From positions 7,269,526-7,333,525 of the forward strand of contig NC_066848.1 in assembly GCF_001640805.2 (NCBI RefSeq): a DNA stretch of 64,000 nucleotides. The letters are read 5' to 3'. This document shows positions 33,946 through 45,141 of this stretch, one piece after another. A program made the position numbers and the translations under genes. Source of the DNA: Lates calcarifer. Lineage: Eukaryota; Chordata; Actinopteri; Centropomidae. Under the pieces are notes generated by a model. The model was not told where the DNA came from and ran no database searches. It saw only the letters and a program-made list of their open reading frames with translations. Numbering within the stretch: position 1 is the first letter of the stretch; each line of letters begins with the position of its first letter.

Positions 33946-36664
33946 TGTGACAATGACTACACGTGTCAGTTACTCACTAGCTGGTCCAGTTTCTCTGCCC
34001 AGCAAATTATTGTTTGACTCTGCTGATGCCACAGCAGATCTATCATTTCTGTGGAAAGACAGAGGGAAAGTATGTTCACTGTCTGTTGATATGAATTCCT
34101 AAAATTCTAAGTATACAATAAAAGTACAATAAAAAAGTATACAATACTTAAAATTGATTATAGGTGTTTTACAAAAATAACATTTGATAAATCCTAACTC
34201 ACTTCTAGTTTTTTTCCATGACTTTAAATCATTTTAATGTGAGGTGAGGAATACAATTTCCAAAATCCAACAAATAGTAAAGTAATATATTGAAATTGCT
34301 TGTTTTATGGGACCAAAACCCAAATATATTCAATTTGTTATCATATATGACAAAGAAAAATATAAAACCCTCATATTTGAAGTGAGAAGCAGTGAATGTT
34401 TTTGGACGTTTGCAGTATTTACCAGTGCCATCAGAAAGATATTGTGTGTAGATTTTCAATGTCATTCCTTAATGTCTAATTTAGTTTTTATTTTTATTTT
34501 CAGATGTCATTCACTTCCTCTTAAGACAGTTTCTTGTGCTGCTGTAAATTTCCCCAATGGAGATCAATAAAGTCTTCTCTTACCTTAACTACTTCTATTC
34601 CAAAGATTTATTCCAAAAATCAGTCATTAGTAAAGCAACATCATGTACTACTCAGGTGGAGTCTACAAAGGAGTTTCCCCAGTTTCCTCAACTAAATAAT
34701 ACAGGGTGGGGTTTTCAGAGGCTGACTTTCTCTGTTATTGTGTGAGAGGTCCCTGTTAATACTGCTGGCCCACATCTGTTTATTCAGCAGATTCAGAAGG
34801 CATCTGTGTGTCAGTGTGTATAAGGTTGCTGTACCGGTTGAGACGGAATCTTTCATTGTCATCGTACATCTGAAGTCTGATTGGTCGGCGTAGACCCCAG
34901 TAGATGTTCAGCAGACCCTCGAGGATGAGCTCCCCATCCTCCTGCACACAAAGACACACAGAAACACATTCATATAACAATAATTATCAGCAGTCATGGT
35001 CAGCAGGGGATATCCTGCTGGCCACCCGCCACAGCGGCTCAATATCAGGTGTACGTGCTGGAACAGTCGCTTGCAGCTACGGGGTGAACCCTCTCATCTT
35101 GGAGAAAACCTGTAAGGCTTGACCCACCCATTTTTACACAGTACAAGGGTGAAGTCACGTCTGAGAAGGCTACAATAATGAGAACAGAGCCATGGCTGCT
35201 TGAGGTCACGTACATGCAGGGGAGGCGTTTTGATTTTGCAAAACTGAAACTCTAAAATTAGAAGAAAATGTTCAGACTGATGTGTATTTTGAGAACAGAA
35301 CAAAAAACAATTGCTGGCTTTTGAATGTAAAACCAAAACAAAAAGACTCAAATGAGATCAGAAAGCTACATTATATTATATATTATAACATAGCCAGCAA
35401 TAAACCAGAAAAAACACCACAACTATGACTGTAGTAATCACTAATTGTCTCACCATCACTAGTTATTTTTGTCAGTTTATTTGTCTAAATAACTTGTTAT
35501 ATCATTATTGTATCTAATTTAATATCTCATAACACAGTGTAGGTCTTTTAACTCAGATTTCACTGATGGAAAAGTCGATGAATCAATTTGTCACAGAGAT
35601 TTCAACACCAAAGTAAAACAGATTAGAGTTAGAGGAAGAAAATTTCAGCAATGTTGTTCTCAGAGTTCATTTGGTCAGCTGATAGACTGCCCGATGAAAG
35701 TTTGTGGCTACCCTGCAGCATTTTTGGTTAAACCCCAAGTTAATTTATAGTGTTGTTGTAATTGAACTGTAAACACATACATTACATGAAAGAATAACAA
35801 GTGTTCTGAAAACATGAATCATTTTAATTCGATATATATGGGTGTTTACATGCGTATTTAAAAACATTGTATAGTGCACAGGATTTAATGGTTGATCTTG
35901 AATCATTAGGATGTGAGATTTTAACACTTAAAAACAAACATTACAAACACCTCACACTGTTCAGATAAATGGCAAATTATCTGTGAACAATTTGTCTGAA
36001 GTCCAAAAAAGTTAGAAACAGTTGGACCTGGCAACCTTTTTCTGTACTTTCTAATCAATTTGTCTGGTGGAGAAATTGCCCAAAACATATTTAACTTGAA
36101 GTATCAAAAGGCATCGAGAAACTGAGGAAAACTGATTAAAAATTTGGTTGCAGATAAAACTGTACAAATTGAGATTTAGGCTGAAATGCTGTGATGTATT
36201 CCACAACAGACACTCAAACACTCAGCATGAAAGAGCCACATGATTGTTGCTGTTTATACACAGTTTATGGAATTAATGCAAATTCTCCATGCCGTCAGAC
36301 TGTTCATGGTTTCATTTTCTTGAATAACTTCAGGCTAACTCATTTGTTATGTCACAGCTGCACAGCGGTGGGATCAAGAGGAGGCTTTTCTGTGACAAAT
36401 GAGCAAATTGCTGAAAGAATACTACTACTACTGGAGTTAAACACAGTCATTTTTTAGTACCATTTTAGATAGATAACAATCATTTTAATGTGTCAGTATG
36501 TGTACGTCATTTTCAGAGGAAGAAGCAGAAAGTGGGTTTTTGGAGGTGTGTCAAATTGCTCCCAGGGCTTCATTGTTTCTGGAACATAAACATTCAGAGC
36601 AGCTGCACCACTGAACCTCACTAACCCGCCACTCCTGAGTTTCCTGAACAGGCATGAACACACC

Positions 36665-36724
<60 letters not shown>

Positions 36725-39700
36725 AACTCTCACAGATGCGAGTAAGGTCAGCAGGGCTATTTTTGGCAGTAGCGGTTAATCACTTTGCTGCAGTGTGTCT
36801 CTATAAAGGCTGGGTACGTGCTCCAGTCCAGTCCATACTCGACTGAGCGGACTAGACATCACTCTGTTTCACTCTACGTGTCAGACATATAACTCAAGCA
36901 TCAAAGGTAAGAGTGTTTCTCCTTTTTTCAGTATCAGTATTCTGTATACAGTAGAAACTTAACATATTCTCTTATTTAAAAAATAGGTAATTTTAATCAT
37001 TTTAACTGTATCTTAATTGTAACGGAGAGACATGTACACATGTATAATTAGCAGCTCATTTTGTTTTTGTTGTATTTACAAGTAGCTGAAAGACCCTGAT
37101 CATACACAGAAAATTAAAATCACTTGATTTTTAATAAATAGTTCTATTTATTTTCTGTCATTGAAGTCTACAGACAAAAAACCACAGTCTAACTGTTTTA
37201 TTTTTCCTCTCCCATCACAGCATGAAACACAGGCGGTTGTTGCTTTCCCTGCCTCTCTTACCCACCATTACTGAGACGCTGGAGGACTTGCCTGTCCATC
37301 CCTCATCCTCACAGTCTACCCAGAAAGCCCAGTCACTAGAGGACTACATGACCAGCATCCAGGCCCTCGCCCACCCTGCTGAGGCTCCAAGCTGCGGACC
37401 CGTCAGACTCCAGAGGTCCCCCAGGCAGCGGCAGTTCTCAAAGGCTCAGATGAAGCTCTCTGTCTCAGCCTCACTTCCTCGCGGGTCTCCCCGCACTCTA
37501 AGGACTTCCAGAACCTCCGGTCTGAGTCTGAACAACACAGAGGAGTTTTCTCTCAAGATGAGCAGAGAACGAGACTGCAGGGGCAAAGACCCCATAGACT
37601 GGCTGTTTCGGACAGATAAGGACTTGAAGAGAGACAATGTTATTGTGGGAAGTCTTGCATGCCCTCTGATGGACTATGTTATAATCAAACAATGCTGGAG
37701 GAGCCTGCTCTGTTTATGAAGATTAAAACATAGCAATGTATGATGGGACTTACTATAATGGCTGAGCAAAGACAAAATCACCATAAGGCTCTTGAGAGGA
37801 TCTATTTATTTCTATGCACTAAGGACTCAAGTCTACAAGTTTACATGCTTTAATATTTTGTAAAGATGTAAAGGATATAGTTTGTAATAAAATACTAAAA
37901 TAATCATGACCATGTTTATTGTTTATCATTACATCTAACAGTCATTTAATCTGTCAAATCATTTACCAAGAAAAGTAAAAAAGCCATATCTTCTGGTTCC
38001 TGCTTTTCAAATGTGACAATTTTCTGCTCTTCATCTATTTTCTCCAGCAAACTGAATCTCTCTGGTTATTTGAGGACACTAACTTGGGCTCTGATATTTT
38101 CTGATATTTAAGAGAATTAATGATTAATTGAAGGATTAACTGATAATAAAAATAATTGTTAGATACAGCCCTAGTTAAAATACCACTGAGAAGGTTGCAT
38201 CCATGGATGTATTACATTATTGTTGCAGTACAATTGTAACAATATATAAAGTAGTTAAAATGGCTTCCTTTCATCTGCTATAAAGAAAAAGCTAAAATAC
38301 TATACTAATATACTACACTACTAATATAACATATAAAAATAGATGAGTGACAAAATAAAGTAAAAAGCAACATATTGTGTCTCAGTTAAGTGTTTGGCCA
38401 CCACGAGCTACCAGAACAACTTTAATGGGTCTTGTCATTGATTCTACAAATCTCTGAACTCTAAAGGAGGGATGAACACCATTCTTCCAAAAGCTACTTC
38501 CTCATTTGGTGTTTAGATGATGGTGGCAGAGAGCTTGTCTGACACATCACTCCAAAATCCCCCTCTAGTGTTCAGCTGGGTTGAGATCTGGTGTCTGTGA
38601 AGGCCACAGTGTATCATTCACATCATTTTCATTAAGTGACCCCTTGTGACCTGCAGATTTGGCCATTTTCATCCTGCTTCTCCACTTATTTTTCAGGTTT
38701 TCCCATTAATTTGTCGCCCATCTACCTTTCTTTGCAGTGAGCCTCAAAAAAAAAAAAAACAAAAAAACAAAAAAACAGCATGCCACTGCCATCTAGTGGT
38801 AATGCAGTTGTAGCTTTTTAAAACTGAAAAATGCTTGATACAGCCGCTAGAGGGGGCTGCACACACATAGATTGATATCAGGTACTTGAAGCAGACAAGC
38901 ACAGGCATATACATTCAGCCACCCCTGTGTTGACTCAGATCAGGCTGAAATCTTTTGACTATAACACAGTATAATGTCAACACATTCTGGGGTCAAATTG
39001 GAGAATTAGCGGTCAAAATTTCACTCCTTAAATTAAAAGTTTACAACTCTTTTAGCACATATCCTCCATGCTGAAGTGCTCTGGAGCAAGACAGTGGATC
39101 AATACTGGCTCCAACAAAGGTGTTGCTCTGCTGTCTGAGCAGTGAAAGGAGAATATGCCTCCACCAATCAGCACCATCTACATTATCATATATATTACAC
39201 ATGTTAGAGCTTGTTTTCTCCTCAAAGTTTCTGGGTTAGTTTACTGTGGATGGTGCTGACGCTCAGGTCAAACCACTTGACATTTCCTCCTAAAACATGA
39301 CTAACACACATCACCTGACTACTCTTACAGTGTGAGATCATGACGTAATCTTAAAACAATCCTTTCAAGCATCACACCATTTCCAACTGCCTTTTTCCAC
39401 CTGTTTTTCCATACAGAACCTGCTCGCATCAACCTGGACAATTGCCCAACGATAAAAACACATACTGAGACATGTTGGTTACTCTGTATAGAATACAGTA
39501 AGGCTCTGACTGGGAATGACTGTGCAAGTCTGCGGCTGGCTTTCATCAAATTCACATTTTGAGTTTCCCAAGTTTGGCCTTAGGCCATCTTCTAACCGAA
39601 GAATGCCGCTGCTGAGTAATGTTTTGTCCCTTATATCCACAAAATATGTAATGAGTCTGTCTTGACTAACCTTTGGCCTCTTTCCATGTGGTTCATGAGG

Positions 39701-41997
39701 TTAAATGGCTCTAACAGTGTCACTGTATCATAACATGTATAAATTAAGTAATAAGTGCACATACACCATTGTAGTTGTCAACATACTATCACAATATATT
39801 TTGTAAGAGGGCTTTTTCATAACCACAATTCCCACCCTAAAAAAAACAGTACAATAAAGTCCGTTTAGTAGCTGTTCTGAGGCTTTTGAATCTATCACAA
39901 TCTTAAATTTTACTTTTCAACATCGTCGACTTAAAGCTCCAGAGCAGCAGCTGAATGAAGCTCGTGGTGACACTGTTTTGTCAGCTGCAGTTTCCGAGGT
40001 CAACAATGAACTTTGAACCTCAAAAAAGTTCCCATAGCTTCAAACTGTGGTTCTGTCTTTCAGAGTTTCAAGTGTGACGTGTGACGTGGTTCTTTAAAGC
40101 TACTAATTGAGCCATTTAATTGAGTGTCATTCTTGTAGACCAAACTCATAAACAAGTCATGAGCTGGTTTTGCTTTTTTTTTAACAAGTAAAATTTCCTA
40201 GTATGATCAGAACAGTGGAACAAGAGCAAACTTGTTTTTTCCCCCTTCAACTGAATGTTCATTCACCAGGATCCAATTTCACATCACTCAGGTGATGCGA
40301 TTGTGTTTATATAGCTTTGCAGCTGCAGTAAAAAAAAAATTCTGCCAGCAAATGCAGCATTTCAGTCATACTAGACTGATCAAGAAATGATTTCTGATGT
40401 CTCAGTTTTTTTCTCAGTATTTATGCTTACTAGTAATTTTTTTTACAATATACATTATGTATACATTATGTAATAAACTGCAAGAGTCTACTATGGCACT
40501 ATTAAACAGAAAATATTTCATTACATAGATACTATGTATCATACAAATTTAGCTTATATGAGTGAGTTATTGTCCTGTTCTGGAGACTTTTAACTCCTTG
40601 TTTGTCTGATGATTACTACATTACTCACTGAACTGGAACCTCAGACAGCCTGAGCGATAACATAGAAAGCAACACATATGGTAAAATCACCAGTTTTCAC
40701 TGCAGTTGTCTCTTTTTATATATATCACATTTAAGAAATACATTCTTAGGTTGTCCTAACAGTCTGGACTGAATCTGTTTGGTTTTTAGTGAAGCAACAT
40801 GCTTTGGTTGAATTACAAATTGACTTGCATTTTCAGCACAGTTAAAAAATGACTAACACTAAAATCCCACATTAAAGCTTCAGATGACCTCATGAAAAAT
40901 TATAGTGCTGTAATGCGTTGAGTCATTCTTTATAATGTGGTATCATAATGACCTCTTTTTAATATCCTCTCATTGAAATAATAATATTCACCCTTTTAAG
41001 AGGTTTAAGCTACTGCATCCTTATTTTTTGTTAATATTAAGTCATTATTATGAAATCACAGGTCCCTCTATTACACATGTGTGTATTGTATGTACCCACA
41101 TCAGGCCTGTGAATGTGGGGGTTTTTCCAGAGTGAGACAATGTAGTGAGTCTGGCTTGGGGGACAAAAAAGAGGGACAGATCATGACCACCCTGCCCTTG
41201 CCCTGCCCACACACACATACACACAAACACATACATGCACACACACAGAATATCCCTTTTTAAAGAACCTGCCTGTGAACACAAAGGGGAACTCCAAACC
41301 ACAAAAATAGTTATCAAACAAATAACCAAACTCTAAACCAGCTTTACTGACAAACCACAACAGCAAACATTTACTGTGGAAATGCTTTGCTAAGCAGTGA
41401 GTGCATATGGCTGAAATGAGCGACGCCCTCCTTCCTTCCATTTCCTTTTTCTTTTTGAGGGAGAGGGGGGCTTTCTGTGGTTAGCCAGCCATTTGGTATG
41501 TTGGCAAAAAAGCCAGAAATTGCAAAATGTCTAGAACTCAAAACTGGCACATTTTAAGCTTATTTGGTTACAGTTTTTATCCTCATTATCTGCCTGAGAA
41601 AAAAACAACTAGTTCCAGTTTTGGTATGTGTGCAACACACCCACACACACCGCAGATTTATTATCAATAACTCTCCCTGTTTACCTTTTATTTCCGCCAG
41701 CATATGTCAGGTGATGTGCATGCGGCCTGGCTTTTCTTACCTCCCGAGTTCTCAGCTGGAAGTTTTTCCCTTCATGGTAACAGTTATAGGTCCTCAGTAG
41801 TGACAAGATGTCTGACCTGAATGTGAACACAAGACCATAGAAGGAAAGATTAGCTCTCACAGCTCTAACACAACACAAGAAGAAATTTAATCATGGAATC
41901 ACCATTGTGATTTTATGTTATTGTATGTAATTAAAAGGACTTACTTTGGTATAAGTTTCTCTTCACTGAGCTTCACGTAGGTCTGACGCTCACCCAT
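30408..41997 (-). CDS. rassf4: Ras association domain family member 4
   Basis: Ten coding exons: 41997-41945, 41816-41741, 34941-34835, 34048-33978, 32817-32648, 32225-32124, 32050-31999, 31905-31784, 31462-31365 and 30477-30408. All phases match and the protein has 306 residues (human about 321). Rassf4 is a non-catalytic adaptor that binds active Ras through its RA domain and Hippo-pathway kinases MST1/2 through its SARAH domain. The N-terminal part has [20 protein letters not shown] and [19 protein letters not shown]. The RA domain runs from [13 protein letters not shown] through [16 protein letters not shown] to [19 protein letters not shown] helix follows ([20 protein letters not shown] and onward). 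RASSF2 is the close paralogue. I prefer rassf4 because depp1 and tmem72 are its neighbours, as in human. The coding start is [10 protein letters not shown]. Exon 32817 has a weak acceptor chosen because it preserves phase. Confidence 0.93.
33913..33949. repeat. GT microsatellite
   Basis: GT dinucleotides with one interruption, in a rassf4 intron. Confidence 0.9.
36586..36592 (+). promoter_or_regulatory. Possible forkhead site upstream of depp1
   Basis: ATAAACA, a match to the forkhead (FOXO) core, 216 bp upstream of the TATA box. Mammalian DEPP1 is a known FOXO target, which makes the site worth noting. A 7-bp match alone is weak. Confidence 0.35.
36669..36724. repeat. Compound CT/CA microsatellite
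   Basis: CT dinucleotides (about 19 units) followed by about 9 CA units, 80 bp upstream of the depp1 TATA box. Confidence 0.95.
36802..36807 (+). promoter_or_regulatory. depp1 TATA box
   Basis: TATAAA, 105 bp before the first splice donor (exon end 36906, AAAG followed by GTAAGAG). It predicts a start near 36832 and a non-coding first exon of about 75 bp. Confidence 0.7.
37222..37719 (+). CDS. depp1: DEPP1 autophagy regulator (decidual protein induced by progesterone)
   Basis: A single coding exon of 165 residues. The ATG lies one base after a splice acceptor with a strong pyrimidine tract (37218-37220). Upstream is a non-coding exon ending at 36906. In mammals DEPP1 is a FOXO- and hypoxia-induced protein that modulates autophagy and redox control, with reported peroxisomal and mitochondrial association. 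Conserved blocks are visible: [19 protein letters not shown] at the N-terminus, [15 protein letters not shown] near residue 34, and [12 protein letters not shown] near residue 122. The mammalian C-terminal block is not recognisable, and the C-terminus instead reads [11 protein letters not shown]. No signal peptide, membrane segment or enzymatic motif is convincing. It lies in a rassf4 intron on the opposite strand, as in human. Confidence 0.9.
   Translation: MKHRRLLLSLPLLPTITETLEDLPVHPSSSQSTQKAQSLEDYMTSIQALAHPAEAPSCGPVRLQRSPRQRQFSKAQMKLSVSASLPRGSPRTLRTSRTSGLSLNNTEEFSLKMSRERDCRGKDPIDWLFRTDKDLKRDNVIVGSLACPLMDYVIIKQCWRSLLCL
37886..37891 (+). terminator. depp1 polyadenylation signal
   Basis: AATAAA 167 bp after the stop codon. 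Confidence 0.65.
38375..38650. mobile_element. Fish Tc1-like non-autonomous element fragment
   Basis: Contains AAGTGTTTGGCCACCACGAG, AGGAGGGATGAACACCATTC and CAGCTGGGTTGAGATCTGGT. I recognise these phrases from a dispersed fish Tc1/mariner-type non-autonomous family. No frame is present. Family assignment is from memory. Confidence 0.6.
38746..38777. repeat. A-rich simple repeat
   Basis: Poly-A interrupted by single cytosines. Confidence 0.8.
38778..41740 (-). other. rassf4 intron, remainder
   Basis: About 3 kb of A/T-rich intron with no exon or RNA gene I can support. Short frames at 39325-39555 and 41048-41441 lack domain signal. Confidence 0.5.
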
Positions 41998-42713
41998 TCT
42001 GTCTAGGGCGCAGCTGTGGCAGAAAAATATGAGAAACAGACATTAAAAGTGACATAAAGACTGTATCATCTCAACAACACTGCAGGTATACTCTTAACTA
42101 ATGGTCGCATCTACAGATATGATGACTTCTATTATTCCCAGAGAGAGAATTCCTGTAACCATGTGCTTTTAAAAGATGACAGACAACCACACAGAAACAT
42201 AACAAAACACATAACAAAACCAACAACTGATAAATCTCTATATGCGTATCTATTTTGTTTCAATTTGAGGATTGAAAACACTATTAAACGACTAGCTCCT
42301 GTGTTAAAAGCAGGGACACAGAATTAGGAGAAATCACATGGTGTGTTGACATAGAGCCAAGACTGATAGAGCTAACAAAGCCTGGAAACTAACACTGGGT
42401 CGTCATGACTCATTCAAGGATAACCCTTGCTTCTTTGTATAGCTTCTTATAAATAATTAGGGAGCACTTTGTCTATTATAAGAGACACCTTACTCTTTTC
42501 TCTGGCAGTTTTTACAGAAAACAACCAGTCTACAACACTGCTGTCTTTTCCTTTTTTTCAATAAATTCAGTGCATGGTAGTAAACAGGGGAACTCATTAA
42601 TCACTGTGTCCTTCGGAATGTCAGGACTTCTTTGACCAACCTGCAGGAATGGTGTCCCTGATCTCTGCATCCTGATTCCTGAGTGCTAATACTTCAGAGG
42701 GAAAGTGTTCCGA

Positions 42714-42724
42714 GGGGAATTTCC
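42714..42724 (+). promoter_or_regulatory. NF-kappa-B site of the chemokine promoter
   Basis: GGGGAATTTCC, an exact match to the palindromic kappa-B consensus, 45 bp upstream of the TATA box. Induction of CXCL9/10/11-type chemokines by NF-kappa-B is well established. Confidence 0.75.
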
Positions 42725-42769
42725 TGGTTTGGAAAACCCAGCTCAGAGTGAGCGGGGGAGGAGCCTGAG

Positions 42770-42777
42770 TATATAAA
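42770..42777 (+). promoter_or_regulatory. Chemokine TATA box
   Basis: TATATAAA, 52 bp upstream of the chemokine ATG, leaving a short 5' UTR. Confidence 0.8.
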
Positions 42778-42829
42778 CAGCCAACATGTGGCTCGGAGGC
42801 TCAGTGTCCACGCTCAACTTGTCTCAGAA

Positions 42830-44114
42830 ATGAAGCTTTCCCTTCAGTCAGTGTGTCAGCTCACCTTCCTGAGCCTCTGCTGCACACTCATCGCAGGTAA
42901 GAATTTACACATTCATCTATGCTTATATATGTCATTTTTTGGATAAAACTTGCTGACAGTAAAAGCGTTGACTGTTGCTTTGTTTGGACAAAACAGTCTA
43001 ACCATGTGAACTTGCAGTAACTTAATCCCTGCTCGTGTTGCACTTTATTGAATTAACCCTGTAATCCTGTTACTGTGTCTGTGCAGTGAGAGAGTCAGAC
43101 AGCACGTTTGTCCCGGGAAGATGTTTGTGTCCACATACAGTACTAGGTGTCAGGGGGCAACTGAAGGAGCTCACCGTCCACCAAAAAAGCCCCAGCTGCA
43201 ACAAGGTCGCAGTCATGTGAGTACCAGATCCTGCACTGCGGAGACACATATTTATGTACACACACATCCAAATAAGTGTGACTAAACATGTGGATTTTTC
43301 ATGTGTTTTTCAGAGTGACACTGAATAACAATGAGGCTGTGTGTCTGAATCCAGAGGCACCAATGGGCAGACAGCTAATTCGCTGCTGGAATAAGTGAGA
43401 GCCTTGATCAGTAACACTTGACTAGTAGAAACACTCTCATTAAGGACATGCATAGTAAATGTGTCCTGAAAACCATGTCTTTGTAAGCTTTTTCTAAGCC
43501 TCAGGGATACTAAAGCTCTGTAAACCCCCAGAGGATCACATAAAAAATGAAATTTGGCGATGACCTTTGCACACAACAACAATATTCTTATTACACAACA
43601 GATCACAGAACATCTAAGGTCCTATGTAATTATAGAGGGGGCTCCACCCATCTTCACACTTTCCCTAACTCATAACAGTACCATTTGTTGCCAAGCCAGT
43701 TCTTGATTAACAAAATACCTGGTTGTGCAGTTTCTTGATCTTTCCTGCACTTTTCGCTGCTAACATGTTGATAATCCTTGACTTTTGACTTTTTATGCTT
43801 TTCTTGCAAAGTCATGTTCAAAGTCATGTTTTACATGAATGTAATATCACATCTCATCAGCTTTGTTATGAGGGTTGGTTTTAACCCACACACTGTCTGA
43901 TACTCCAGGTATAGCTATTCCCTGCCCTACTTCCCCACTGAAGTTTGAACTTTTGCTCATGTTTTCTAGGGTTCATGAGAAGAATCTTGATGGAAAAGTC
44001 TGCCTGAAGAGGAGGAGGCGAGGGAGAGGGAGAGGAAAAGGTGGTCAGCGCCAGCGTTCTCGACAGAGGAGCCGGGGAAACAACACTAAAGCTTCGGCTC
44101 AGGCCTCCCAGTAG
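42830..44114 (+). CDS. CXC chemokine, CXCL9/10/11-like
   Basis: Four exons: 42830-42896, 43087-43216, 43314-43394 and 43970-44114, the usual CXC chemokine layout, giving 140 residues. It is a secreted ligand for a CXCR3-like receptor by inference. Residues 1-22 (MKLSLQSVCQLTFLSLCCTL and onward) are a signal peptide. The mature protein has the CXC motif as RCLCP without ELR, then SPSCNKVAVIVTLNN, EAVCLNPEAP and LIRCWNK, close to the pattern of mammalian CXCL9 and CXCL11. The tail is unusually basic, from LKRRRRGRGRGKGG to RQRSRG, as in CXCL9, suggesting strong glycosaminoglycan binding. Two extra cysteines (IRCWNK and GKVC) flank the end of the helix. The gene sits in rassf4 intron 1, opposite strand, with its own TATA box and kappa-B site. 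Confidence 0.92.
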
Positions 44115-44217
44115 TCAACCAGCCTGACAAATGAAACAAAGCTACTGCATGGAGATAAGTGTGTTCAAGCTGACTGCCAAACTGTGGACCCTTAACTCCA
44201 GCACACTACCCTTTTTT

Positions 44218-44535
44218 AATAAATATAAATGTCACACAGCTCAGGCACTAAGCTCCCCTAAAGTGCTGTCTGGGCTGTAAATCAAACTCCTTTTCTTGGC
44301 CAGTAGCAGGGGGCTTTTTTATGTGCATGTGTGTAAAATGACTGTGTATTGAAAACTAAGCCCTGGAGGCTTGCCATAAATGTTAAAAATTTTAGCTTTA
44401 AGACACTATCAAATGGTCAATGTATTGTTTATGTGTAGTTCTGTGTATACAGCTGGAAAAGCTAACTGAACACTGTTTGGTTATTTATTTTTTATAGGAA
44501 TATGGAGATTTTTCAGACACTGTTTTTTAAATAAA
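44218..44535 (+). terminator. Chemokine polyadenylation signals
   Basis: AATAAA at 44218-44223 and again at 44530-44535 give a short and a longer 3' UTR. ATTTA-type words between them (for example TTATTTATTTTTTATA near 44480) resemble mRNA-instability elements of cytokine transcripts. Confidence 0.6.
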
Positions 44536-45081
44536 TATACCTGAACAAATGTGTGGCCTTGTGTGCTATCTGTTACTGCTTTAGAAGTAAAGGATGAGGA
44601 AGACGATTACTTTCTTGGCAGGATATGGGAGGTCACTTAACCCTCAGTCTCAGCTTTAGTTAATAAACTACAGGATGTGAGTCAGCGGTAGGAATACAGC
44701 AAACAAATCCCACACAAAACATCTGCACAAATATCTCAGAGCTTTAACATGAGCTACTTGTGTGTTGTGACATGATGTGAATGTGTAAATACCTCAACTC
44801 TTTAAAATCTACAGAGGTGTGGGGGTGTTTTGGAAAACATGACACAATTAACTAGGTAAATCACAGATTGCAATGTTTTATACCTTTATGGACTATTGTC
44901 TAGTGCTGTGCAGCAAACACTGAGATGTACAGATGATCAGGGCGTAGAGTGATGAAAGTGAGTGTTTGGTTGCTGATAACCAAGTTTTGAACCAGCTCTG
45001 AGATTTCTTGTAAATTATGTGACATGTCATGTGACAACAGGATATATCCTGAATGGTGCCAAAAGACAGGAGAGAACACAC

Positions 45082-45141
<60 letters not shown>

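Larger units (their letters stand above)
34942..36801. other. rassf4 intron 3' part, upstream of depp1
   Basis: Intron sequence without other exons that I can see. It includes a G/C-richer block at 34990-35110 and the CT/CA microsatellite, then the region that serves as the depp1 promoter. Confidence 0.5.
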
